Assembly (NCBI RefSeq): GCF_046365375.1 | Contig: NZ_JBKEIT010000005.1 | Span: 186,001-250,000, forward strand | Source of the DNA: Butyricimonas muris | GTDB taxonomy: Bacteria; Bacteroidota; Bacteroidia; Bacteroidales; Marinifilaceae | DNA length: 64,000 bases | Direction: 5' to 3' | Shown: in pieces, positions 16,452 through 23,528 of the stretch | Layout: every line of letters begins with the position of its first letter | How positions within the stretch are numbered: position 1 is the first letter of the stretch | Made by a program: the position numbers and the translations under genes | Notes under the pieces: generated by a model | What the model was told of the DNA's origin: nothing | Databases searched by the model: none | What the model saw: the letters and a program-made list of their open reading frames with translations, nothing else

Positions 16452-17204
16452 ATGTTAAAAAGAGTATTGACAATTGCCATCATCATGACGGGTTCGGTTC
16501 TGCTGGCGAATGCACAAGAGAAGCAAGAAGATGTCACCCCGAAGAAAGGAGACAAGGCAGTTTCCTTGAACTTGGGCGTGGGTTCTTTTGTCGGCATGGA
16601 AGCCCCGGCTCCGAATCTAAGCAGCTACAATATCTCTGCACCTCAAACCAGCTGGTTTGACAAACAGCTATCCTTGAACTTCGAGTTCAAATGGATGTTT
16701 GCAGAGAAATGGGCATTGAAAGCGATGGGAGGATTCTCGTTCAAAAACAACCCCGAGTACAAAGCCGTTCCCGGCAGTAGCACCGAGGGAAAATTTGAAG
16801 AAGGGGACGTCCCGGATTACAAATTCGTAACCTCGAAAGATAATTTGAAATATTCCGTGGTACTCGGGGCTGAACGTTACGTGAAAACCAAATACAATAA
16901 GTTATTTTTCCGCTACGGGGGTGAGTTCGGGTTTTCCTACGGACGCCAAACGGCAAAAGCCGACGACGAATCTTACTTGGGTAAATCCGTCGGGGAAGCA
17001 TTCGGCTACCGGGTAGCCGGGGTGACCGGCTTCGATTATTTCGTTTCGAAAGCATTTTTCATTTCAATCGAAATACGCCCGTTGGCATACGACTACACGG
17101 TGTACAATATTCGCCCGCAAGTCGGATTAAAACTTCTATCTTCAGACAGACACGGTATCGACTTTTTGTCTAACCCAATGTTGAAAATCGGATTCCGATT
17201 CTAA
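16452..17204 (+). CDS. Outer-membrane beta-barrel protein
   Basis: This 250-residue protein has a signal peptide ending at LLANAQ, alternating aromatic/polar strands throughout and a C-terminal ...KIGFRF ending, the usual Bam recognition for beta-barrels. It follows the coiled-coil lipoprotein gene by 61 bases, so the two products may form one envelope structure. I cannot assign it to a named family. Confidence 0.75.
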   Translation: MLKRVLTIAIIMTGSVLLANAQEKQEDVTPKKGDKAVSLNLGVGSFVGMEAPAPNLSSYNISAPQTSWFDKQLSLNFEFKWMFAEKWALKAMGGFSFKNNPEYKAVPGSSTEGKFEEGDVPDYKFVTSKDNLKYSVVLGAERYVKTKYNKLFFRYGGEFGFSYGRQTAKADDESYLGKSVGEAFGYRVAGVTGFDYFVSKAFFISIEIRPLAYDYTVYNIRPQVGLKLLSSDRHGIDFLSNPMLKIGFRF

Positions 17205-17253
17205 CAAATTATATTGCAACCAGAACGTACGGGAGTCTTTCCCGGGAGTAGCA

Positions 17254-17283
17254 GAGGATGTTTTGACACATCCTCGCTCTTTT
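17254..17283 (+). terminator. Terminator after the OMP gene
   Basis: The stem GAGGATGT/ACATCCTC has the loop TTTTGAC and is followed by GCTCTTTTA. It closely resembles the hairpin at 23390. Confidence 0.75.
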
Positions 17284-17407
17284 ATATAAAATATAGCTGA
17301 CAAAAGATTTTTTACCGGGAAAAGAGTAATATTAATCTGACACGATACAGGCGGCAGAGTCACCATTTCGCAAACGAAATTCCCCAAAGCGATTATGTAG
17401 AATATTA

Positions 17408-17439
17408 TTTGTATTTCTAAATTAAATGTTATAATTTTG
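17408..17439 (+). promoter_or_regulatory. Promoter of a predicted small RNA
   Basis: TTTG at 17408, 20 bases, then TAATTTTG at 17432-17439. No gene starts nearby; the predicted transcript begins near 17446. Confidence 0.65.
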
Positions 17440-17445
17440 CGTCGT

Positions 17446-17618
17446 ACGAGTGTTTAGCCTAGTTTTGAAAATATCATGTATCGGATTCCTTTCGAAAAGC
17501 CAAGTAGAAAGAGGTATTCATACATTTAAAATATTTGAAAATGCAACCAGCTCGGAGAGGCCGGACAACTCTTCGAGATATTGAAAGGGATACCGAGTGT
17601 ATCCCTTTCTCCTTTTTT
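17446..17618 (+). ncRNA. Predicted structured small RNA (~170 nt)
   Basis: A good promoter lies just upstream and a strong terminator (AAAGGGATA/TATCCCTTT then a six-T run) ends at 17618. Between them I see three hairpins: CTTTC/GAAAG near 17490, GGU..CAUUU/AAAUG..ACC near 17513-17552, and CTCGGAGAG/CTCTTCGAG near 17549-17576 (nine pairs with one G-U). AATATC/GATATT may close the fold. No ORF is present. Size and shape would suit a 6S-type RNA, but I cannot show that. It lies upstream of arginine deiminase and could alternatively be its leader. Confidence 0.5.
17583..17618 (+). terminator. Terminator of the predicted small RNA
   Basis: The stem AAAGGGATA/TATCCCTTT has a seven- to nine-base loop, followed by CTCCTTTTTT. 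Confidence 0.85.
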
Positions 17619-17695
17619 CTCCCGCCGTGCATAATTATTTTCAGCTTTTGCATAATTATAGTGGTGATTTATAAGGTTTATCATTCATTATATCG

Positions 17696-17703
17696 TATTT
17701 TTG
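17696..17703 (+). promoter_or_regulatory. -7 box of arcA
   Basis: TATTTTTG matches TAnnTTTG and lies 24 bases upstream of the arcA start. The -33 box is weak. Confidence 0.45.
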
Positions 17704-17727
17704 TCATGTAATCAAAAAAACCAATTT

Positions 17728-19017
17728 ATGTCTAAGATTGTTGAGGTAAATGTTCAATCCGAAATCGGAAAACTGAATGGAGTTATCCTCCATACACCAG
17801 GCGAGGAGGTAGAAAACATGACTCCTGAAAACGCTGAGAGAGCGCTCTACAGCGATATTTTAAATCTATCAATTGCACGAAAAGAATACAAACAGCTCAG
17901 TGAAGTCTTGGGTAAGATCACGAAAACTTATCAAGTAAGAGACTTGCTGACGAACATTTTAAAGGACGATGCCATCAAGTTGGAAGTGCTCAACCGCATC
18001 GAAAAAATAGAACCTTTTATCGCGGAAGAAACACCCAAAGGTTCGATCAAGGATAAATTATTGGATGAAGATGCAGAAGATTTAGCCCGTTTACTCATCG
18101 AAGGGGTGGAAATGAAACGGGACACGTTGACCAAATTCCTGAATAAAGATTGGTATGACCTGCGTCCGTTGCATAATTTCTTCTTCACTCGCGATGCATC
18201 CATGAGCATGTACAACGAGGTACTCATCGGCCGCATGGCAAATGCAGTACGTGATCGTGAAGCCGTGATTATGCAGTCTATTTTTGATTTCACCCCCGGG
18301 TTCAAAACACGCACCCTTAATTTGAACACGACAAACGACCCCACCCGCAAATTAACAATCGAGGGAGGTGACGTTCTGATCGCTCGTGACGATATTTTAG
18401 TAATCGGTAACGGGGCACGTACCACCACTCGCGGTATCGATGCACTGATGTATAACTTCATCAACCGGAACGAAGATAAAGTACAACATATTCTGGTACA
18501 GGAATTACCCCATTCTCCGGAATCATTCATCCACTTGGATATGGTATTTACCTTCTTGGATAAAGACAAATGTATGGTTTACGAGCCCCTGATTATGAGC
18601 CCGGGCAACTACCAGACCGTGCATATCAAGATTCAACACGGCAAATTAATCAGTATCCGCAGGGAGAAAACCTTGTTACATGCGTTGAAAAAACTGGGAA
18701 TGGACTTGGAGCCCGTGTATTGTGGCGGCGAGGACGAAACTTGGAACATGGAAAGAGAACAATGGCACAGTGGTGCAAACTTCTTCTGCGTGGCACCGGG
18801 TAAAGTCATCGGTTACGCTCGTAACAATTATACCGTGGAAGCCATGAGCAACGCCGGGTTCGAGATTATCCGCGCTTGTGACGTGATTAGCAATAAAGTA
18901 GATTTAAAGAACTACAACAAATACATGCTTACCATTGAAGGTTCGGAACTTCCCCGCGGAGGAGGAGGTGCCAGATGCATGACCATGCCGATCAACCGGG
19001 ATGAAGTAGAGTGGTAA
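17728..19017 (+). CDS. arcA: Arginine deiminase
   Basis: This cytoplasmic enzyme hydrolyses arginine to citrulline and ammonia, giving alkali and, with later steps, ATP. The 429 residues carry family motifs: LNGVILHTPG at the N terminus, FTRDASMSMYNEV, IEGGDVLIARDDI, HLDMVFTFLD and the C-terminal catalytic ARCMTMP (Cys near 418). No carbamate kinase, ornithine transcarbamylase or antiporter gene is adjacent, so it stands alone here. I chose the ATG at 17728 over the upstream TTG because MSKIVEVNVQSEIG is the family start. Confidence 0.95.
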   Translation: MSKIVEVNVQSEIGKLNGVILHTPGEEVENMTPENAERALYSDILNLSIARKEYKQLSEVLGKITKTYQVRDLLTNILKDDAIKLEVLNRIEKIEPFIAEETPKGSIKDKLLDEDAEDLARLLIEGVEMKRDTLTKFLNKDWYDLRPLHNFFFTRDASMSMYNEVLIGRMANAVRDREAVIMQSIFDFTPGFKTRTLNLNTTNDPTRKLTIEGGDVLIARDDILVIGNGARTTTRGIDALMYNFINRNEDKVQHILVQELPHSPESFIHLDMVFTFLDKDKCMVYEPLIMSPGNYQTVHIKIQHGKLISIRREKTLLHALKKLGMDLEPVYCGGEDETWNMEREQWHSGANFFCVAPGKVIGYARNNYTVEAMSNAGFEIIRACDVISNKVDLKNYNKYMLTIEGSELPRGGGGARCMTMPINRDEVEW

Positions 19018-19024
19018 AGAAATG

Positions 19025-19053
19025 AAAAAAGCCTCCGTTCGGAGGCTTTTTTC
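19025..19053. terminator. Bidirectional terminator arcA / ubiE
   Basis: The stem AAAAAAGCCTCC/GGAGGCTTTTTT with loop GTTC serves both convergent genes. It overlaps the last bases of ubiE. Confidence 0.92.
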
Positions 19054-19744
19054 ATTTCTCCCCGATATATAAACTGGCGATTCCGAACGTCAACCGTTGC
19101 TGAGAAACATTAGCATAACCGGAACGACGCATGATTTCCAAGAACTTCTCTCCTTGAGGGAAAGCGAATACCGAAGCCGGCAAATACTCGTAAGCCTTCC
19201 GGTTACCGGAAATAATCCCTCCCACGAAAGGCAGTATATTTCTGAAATAAAAATTGTATAGCTGTTTCATAGGAAATCTTTCAGGCGTGGAAAATTCTAA
19301 AATAACCACCTTTCCCCCGGGACGCAACACCCGGCACATTTCCGTCAACCCCTGCTCCAAGTGCTCGAAGTTACGTACGCCGAAAGCCACTGTCACGGCA
19401 TCAAAAGTATTATTCCCGAACGAAAGATTCTCACTATCCCCGTACTGGAAATCGAGTTGGTCTACCAGTCCCTTGTTTTTCGCTTTCTCACGGGCAACAA
19501 CCAACATATTCTCGGATATATCCGCCCCAACCACACGCTTCACGCCATGCTTCAATGCCTCGATAGAAAAATCACCCGTACCGCAAGCGATATCCAACAC
19601 CAGCTCTTTCCGCCCGGCTCCTACCACTTTCATCGCTTTTCTCCGCCAACGTTTATCAATCCCCATAGATAACAAGTGGTTCAACAAATCATACTTGGGC
19701 GCAATCCCGTTGAACATCTCCTGTACCTTTTCTTTCTTTGCCAT
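19052..19744 (-). CDS. ubiE: Demethylmenaquinone methyltransferase (UbiE/MenG)
   Basis: This 230-residue SAM-dependent C-methyltransferase performs the last step of menaquinone synthesis. Motif I is VLDIACGTGDF. The family signatures AFGVRNFEHLEQGL and MCRVLRPGGKVVILEFSTP are present, as is the N-terminal FNGIAPKYDLLNHLLSMG. Start at MAKKEK; the 12 upstream in-frame residues are not family-like. It fits an anaerobe using menaquinone, the expected partner of the Hdr-like and NDH-2 genes in this window. Confidence 0.95.
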   Translation of the reverse strand: MAKKEKVQEMFNGIAPKYDLLNHLLSMGIDKRWRRKAMKVVGAGRKELVLDIACGTGDFSIEALKHGVKRVVGADISENMLVVAREKAKNKGLVDQLDFQYGDSENLSFGNNTFDAVTVAFGVRNFEHLEQGLTEMCRVLRPGGKVVILEFSTPERFPMKQLYNFYFRNILPFVGGIISGNRKAYEYLPASVFAFPQGEKFLEIMRRSGYANVSQQRLTFGIASLYIGEK

Positions 19745-19844
19745 TATTTTTTCATTTATTTCAACGGCGAAAATAATCAATTTTTAGCTTCTAAAACAAT
19801 AACCGCCTGTATAACTCAAAACAAAACATGTATAAAGTACACAC

Positions 19845-19882
19845 GAAAAAATCGTGAGAACCCTTTGCAGAGAGTCCTCACG
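19845..19882 (-). terminator. Terminator after the YhiM-like gene
   Basis: The stem CGTGAG/CTCACG is followed on the minus strand by a T6 tract. It lies about 42 bases beyond the stop. Confidence 0.7.
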
Positions 19883-19923
19883 ACACGAAATATAAACTCA
19901 AATCAAAACCTCCGAAAGTATAG

Positions 19924-20967
19924 TTATTTGCTCGATGTACCGCTTTCCAGAATACTGACAATCGAGAACAGGGAAAAGCATATCGCTCCCAAACCGATCA
20001 GTACACGCGAAGGTACAAAGAAAGCGTTATCCAGTGACGCCTCTTCAAAAAGGAAGGCTCCCAAGAAAAGAGCAAACAAAGCTGTCATGACCGGAATCAA
20101 AGGTATCCGGTTCGCCAATTTACATTCTTGACGCCACACCTTTGCCAATAAAAGAACCTTACTGGAAATACTGAAACAAACCAGCCCGAGGCCAATCAAG
20201 ATAAAACCGGTAGTATTCACGGGAGCCGCTGCAGCCAACAACTCTACAATTCCCCCTACAATACAGATAGTCCCCATGAAAAATACCAGTCTAGGCCAAT
20301 TTTTTCTATCTTTTTCCCCGTAATCATTCCTGATCTGACGGGAAATACTTGCAACCAAACCAATCAGACTCGTGCATATACAAGCCAAGCCCGCCATGAC
20401 ACTCCCGGCAACCAGATGGTCGCCCTCGGAAGCCCCGGACAACAAAACAATAGCCCATACCCATGCCACCAAAGCCAGCACGATAGTGATTCCAATCAGC
20501 GTGGATTCCGTCGTCGCTGAAAAACCTGCCGGGTTAATTTTATCGCTCGTCCCGTGGGAATTTCCCGGAATCAATGTAAATTTAGTCGATGAAGTCGCCG
20601 CCGTCGAGATACAACCGGCAATTAATGCCACCCCGCAAATCACGTGCCCCGGCACGAACATATTCTGCGGTTCCGCTATGTTCAACAAAGTGATCCCCAA
20701 AATCATAGTACCCAAAGCAAACAAATACCCCATGGCAGGCAACAAATACTTCGCCACAGGATTATACGTGTGGATCAACTGACGAATGATCGTGGCAGCC
20801 GTGGCATAAAGGGCTAAACAAAGAACTCCTAATGAAAACACGACCGGCCCTGCCACCCAACGAGCTTCATCATTCCCGTAACCGAAAATATACCCCCCGA
20901 AAAAGAAGCAAATCAACGCCATCAATAAGGGAATTAAACGAAACAAAACACTAATACCGTAATTCAT
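19924..20967 (-). CDS. DUF2776 (YhiM-like) inner membrane protein
   Basis: This 347-residue protein has about ten evenly spaced hydrophobic segments and a short loop after each pair. It matches what I remember of E. coli YhiM: an N-terminal FRLIPLLMALICFFFGGY followed by repeated 'VAGPVVFSLGVLCLAL' and 'VPGHVICGVALIAGC' segments. The segments look like internal repeats of two helices each. YhiM is linked in E. coli to survival at low pH; whether that holds here is inference. ATG at 20967 is preferred over TTG at 20973. Confidence 0.7.
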   Translation of the reverse strand: MNYGISVLFRLIPLLMALICFFFGGYIFGYGNDEARWVAGPVVFSLGVLCLALYATAATIIRQLIHTYNPVAKYLLPAMGYLFALGTMILGITLLNIAEPQNMFVPGHVICGVALIAGCISTAATSSTKFTLIPGNSHGTSDKINPAGFSATTESTLIGITIVLALVAWVWAIVLLSGASEGDHLVAGSVMAGLACICTSLIGLVASISRQIRNDYGEKDRKNWPRLVFFMGTICIVGGIVELLAAAAPVNTTGFILIGLGLVCFSISSKVLLLAKVWRQECKLANRIPLIPVMTALFALFLGAFLFEEASLDNAFFVPSRVLIGLGAICFSLFSIVSILESGTSSK

Positions 20968-21050
20968 AAGCAATTCATTTTAATACCTATGCATATACGG
21001 CGATTAACATATTCGGTTAACCCGTTTCTTTGAAAATTATATTAAAAAAC

Positions 21051-22040
21051 CTAATCATTCAGTACCTTCCACAACATATCTTTCAACTCCGTGATGCCGC
21101 TTCCCGTGACGGAAGAAATAAAAACGTAAGGAATATCCGGCAAGTCCTGTTCTATTTCCGCCATGAGTTCCCGGTCTATGAAATCGGACTTCGTGATTGC
21201 CAGCAATCTTCTTTTATCCAACAATTCCGGATTAAATTGCTTCAACTCGTTCAGCAATATCCGGTACTCCTCGTGAATGTCCTTACTATCACACGGCACC
21301 ATAAATAATAATACCGAATTTCGCTCGATATGACGCAAGAATCGCAATCCCAATCCTTTACCAAGGTGAGCCCCCTCAATGATACCGGGGATATCCGCCA
21401 TAACAAAAGAACGATTATCCCGGTAATTCACGATTCCCAAGTTCGGTACCAACGTTGTAAAAGGATAATTGGCAATCTCCGGTTTCGCTGCCGACACCAC
21501 GGACAACAAGGTCGATTTTCCGGCATTCGGGAATCCCACCAATCCCACGTCGGCAAGTACTTTCAACTCCATAATCACGGTACGCTCCACGCGCGGTTCC
21601 CCGGGTTGCGCATAACGAGGTGTCTGATTCGTGGCAGAACGGAAATTCCAGTTTCCAAGACCACCTCGTCCTCCGCGAACGGCAATAGCCGTTTCACCGT
21701 CCCGGGTAATCTCACAAACCGTTTCACCCGTGTCCGCATCCCGAGCCACTGTCCCGAGAGGCACGTCCACGATTACATCTTCCCCGTCCGCCCCTGTACA
21801 CAAATTACCGCTTCCACTCTCCCCGTCGCCCGCGAACACGTGACGTTGGAATTTCAAGTGAATCAATGTCCAATAATTACGATTCCCACGCAAAATCACG
21901 TGACCGCCGCGTCCTCCATTTCCCCCGTCAGGCCCGCCTTTAGCGGAACGCTTATCCCGGTGCAAATGCATGGAGCCCGGTCCCCCGGCTCCGCTACGAC
22001 AGAAAATTTTCACGTAATCGACAAAGTTCGTTGATGCCAT
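21051..22040 (-). CDS. obg: GTPase Obg/CgtA
   Basis: This 329-residue ribosome-associated GTPase acts in 50S assembly and stress control. The glycine-rich Obg fold is at the N terminus (CRSGAGGPGSMHLHRDK, GGPDGGNGGRGG) and the G domain follows, with GFPNAGKSTLL (G1), DIPGIIEGAHLG (G3), TKSD (G4) and SSVTGSG (G5). The variable C-terminal domain of some Obg proteins is absent, as is usual for the shorter form. It is followed on the same strand by hpt's upstream region and may be cotranscribed with it. Confidence 0.96.
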   Translation of the reverse strand: MASTNFVDYVKIFCRSGAGGPGSMHLHRDKRSAKGGPDGGNGGRGGHVILRGNRNYWTLIHLKFQRHVFAGDGESGSGNLCTGADGEDVIVDVPLGTVARDADTGETVCEITRDGETAIAVRGGRGGLGNWNFRSATNQTPRYAQPGEPRVERTVIMELKVLADVGLVGFPNAGKSTLLSVVSAAKPEIANYPFTTLVPNLGIVNYRDNRSFVMADIPGIIEGAHLGKGLGLRFLRHIERNSVLLFMVPCDSKDIHEEYRILLNELKQFNPELLDKRRLLAITKSDFIDRELMAEIEQDLPDIPYVFISSVTGSGITELKDMLWKVLND

Positions 22041-22049
22041 CCTTTTTTA

Positions 22050-22138
22050 TTTTAGATTTATGATTTATGATTTTAGATTCCAAATTAAAAATGACATCAT
22101 TCACTCGTCATTTTCAATTTTCAATTTTCAACTTTCAA
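22050..22138. repeat. 7-base-period spacer between hpt and obg
   Basis: TTTTAGA/TTTATGA units (22050-22077) and TTTTCAA units (22111-22138) flank a short inverted repeat, AAATGAC/GTCATTT. The second block overlaps the last codons of hpt, so part of the hpt C terminus is encoded by repeat sequence. Confidence 0.65.
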
Positions 22139-22667
22139 TTGTATACAAGTCCGGTAGATTCCGTCCCACCCCATCGTAATCCAAGCCTCGCCCGACCACA
22201 AAGTCGTTTCCCAAGGCAATGCACGTGTAATCAAGAGTCAAGTCATACCTCAAAGCCCCCGGCTTATAAAACATAGCCGCAATCTTCACTTGTTTCGGGT
22301 TCCTCTCCTCCAACATACGCTTTAAGTATACCATAGACTCTCCCGAATCTACCATATCTTCCAAAACCACGACAGTACGTCCGGCAATATCTTCTTTCAA
22401 ACCTATCAAGTTCTGCACGTTTCCGGAAGAAGCAAGCCCGTCATACGAGGCAATCTTCACGAAACTGATTTCTGTCCCTTCCACCGTGATTTTCTTCAGC
22501 AAATCGGACACGAACATAAAAGCCCCGTTCAGAACACCAATAAACAAGGGAGATTCCCCTGCCAAATCCTTATTCATTTGTCGGGCAACCCGGTCTATCG
22601 CCTGTTCAATCTCCTCTGCCCCGAGCAATAACCGGAAATCCCGGTCATGCAGCCTGATTGTTTTCAT
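22128..22667 (-). CDS. hpt: Hypoxanthine phosphoribosyltransferase
   Basis: This 179-residue purine-salvage enzyme joins hypoxanthine/guanine to PRPP. The PRPP loop VVVLEDMVDSGES and the base-site segment YDLTLDYTCIALGNDFVVGRGLDYDG are both present, and the length is typical. It is divergent from purE across 103 bases, so purine salvage and de novo synthesis genes share an upstream region. Confidence 0.93.
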   Translation of the reverse strand: MKTIRLHDRDFRLLLGAEEIEQAIDRVARQMNKDLAGESPLFIGVLNGAFMFVSDLLKKITVEGTEISFVKIASYDGLASSGNVQNLIGLKEDIAGRTVVVLEDMVDSGESMVYLKRMLEERNPKQVKIAAMFYKPGALRYDLTLDYTCIALGNDFVVGRGLDYDGVGRNLPDLYTIES

Positions 22668-22723
22668 ATCACAAATATTTCTCCCGAATGACTGTTTTCC
22701 GTCTTCGGACTCGTTTTTTTATT

Positions 22724-22731
22724 TAACTTTG
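22724..22731 (+). promoter_or_regulatory. -7 box of purE
   Basis: TAACTTTG matches TAnnTTTG and lies 39 bases upstream of purE. The -33 region is unclear. Confidence 0.5.
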
Positions 22732-22770
22732 CGCAAAAGTACAACTTTGAATTTAAAATCCGGTAAAAAT

Positions 22771-23277
22771 ATGGATCCAAAAGTAAGTATTATCATGGGT
22801 AGCACTTCTGATCTACCCGTTATGGAAAAAGCCGCGAAAGTATTGAATGACTTTTGCATACCTTTCGAAATCAATGCTCTTTCCGCTCACCGCACGCCGG
22901 CAGAAGTGGAAGCCTTCGCCAAAGGCGCTCGCGAACGGGGCATCGAAGTTATCATCGCCGGAGCCGGAATGGCAGCACACCTGCCGGGTGTTATCGCCGC
23001 CATGACTCCCGTCCCCGTTATCGGAGTACCCATCAATGCCTCCCTCGACGGTATGGACGCCCTCTTGGCTATCGCCCAAATGCCCCCGGGCATCCCTGTC
23101 GCCACCACAGCCATCAACGGAGCCATGAACGCCGGAATATTGGCAGCACAGATTCTTGCCGTGGGTGACAATGCATTAAAAGCGAAAATCGTTGATTTCA
23201 AAGAATCCTTGAAAAAGAAAATCGTTGACGCCAACAATGAACTGGCAAAAGTAAAATACGATTACAAGACGAATTAA
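22771..23277 (+). CDS. purE: N5-carboxyaminoimidazole ribonucleotide mutase (PurE class I)
   Basis: This 168-residue enzyme converts N5-CAIR to CAIR in purine synthesis. It has the family motifs MGSTSDLPVMEKA, SAHRTPAE (catalytic His), GAGMAAHLPGV and PVPVIGVPINASLDGMDALL. The start follows from MDPKVSIIMGS; the long upstream in-frame extension overlaps the divergent hpt and is rejected. No purK is adjacent. Confidence 0.96.
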   Translation: MDPKVSIIMGSTSDLPVMEKAAKVLNDFCIPFEINALSAHRTPAEVEAFAKGARERGIEVIIAGAGMAAHLPGVIAAMTPVPVIGVPINASLDGMDALLAIAQMPPGIPVATTAINGAMNAGILAAQILAVGDNALKAKIVDFKESLKKKIVDANNELAKVKYDYKTN

Positions 23278-23278
23278 G

Positions 23279-23301
23279 GAGGTGTGTTTTACACACCTCT
23301 A
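23279..23301 (+). terminator. Hairpin after purE
   Basis: The stem GAGGTGTGT/ACACACCTC with a TTT loop begins at the purE stop. It lacks a T run. A second related hairpin follows at 23390. Confidence 0.6.
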
Positions 23302-23326
23302 GTCTATAAAAGACGAACCTTCGGTT

Positions 23327-23380
23327 CATAAATACTCTTGACTTTATGACATGATGGACTTTATAGACCTTACAGACCAG
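23327..23380. repeat. Degenerate 9-base-period stretch
   Basis: The units CATAAATAC, TCTTGACTT, TATGACATG, ATGGACTTT, ATAGACCTT and ACAGACCAG read in 9-base steps. They resemble the arrays at 30624 and 57942 but are more diverged. They lie between two hairpins in the purE downstream region. Confidence 0.45.
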
Positions 23381-23389
23381 AGGATGTGT

Positions 23390-23413
23390 TTTGCCACATC
23401 CTCTTATTAATCG
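23390..23413 (+). terminator. Terminator-like hairpin before the HhH protein
   Basis: The stem GAGGATGTG/CACATCCTC has the loop TTTTGC, followed by TTATT. It is nearly the same hairpin as 17254-17275. Confidence 0.55.
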
Positions 23414-23528
23414 TACTTGATAAAATTCACATTTTCCCCATTTTTATAAGTTATAACTTATAAATTTCATATCTTTGGATATGCGGCTCCAAAGTCGTCT
23501 TTCATACCAATAACCTAAACTTCCAAAG

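Noticed and set aside
17446..17618. tmRNA or RNase P RNA
   Set aside because: Too short, and no tag-peptide frame or conserved P-loop strings are visible.
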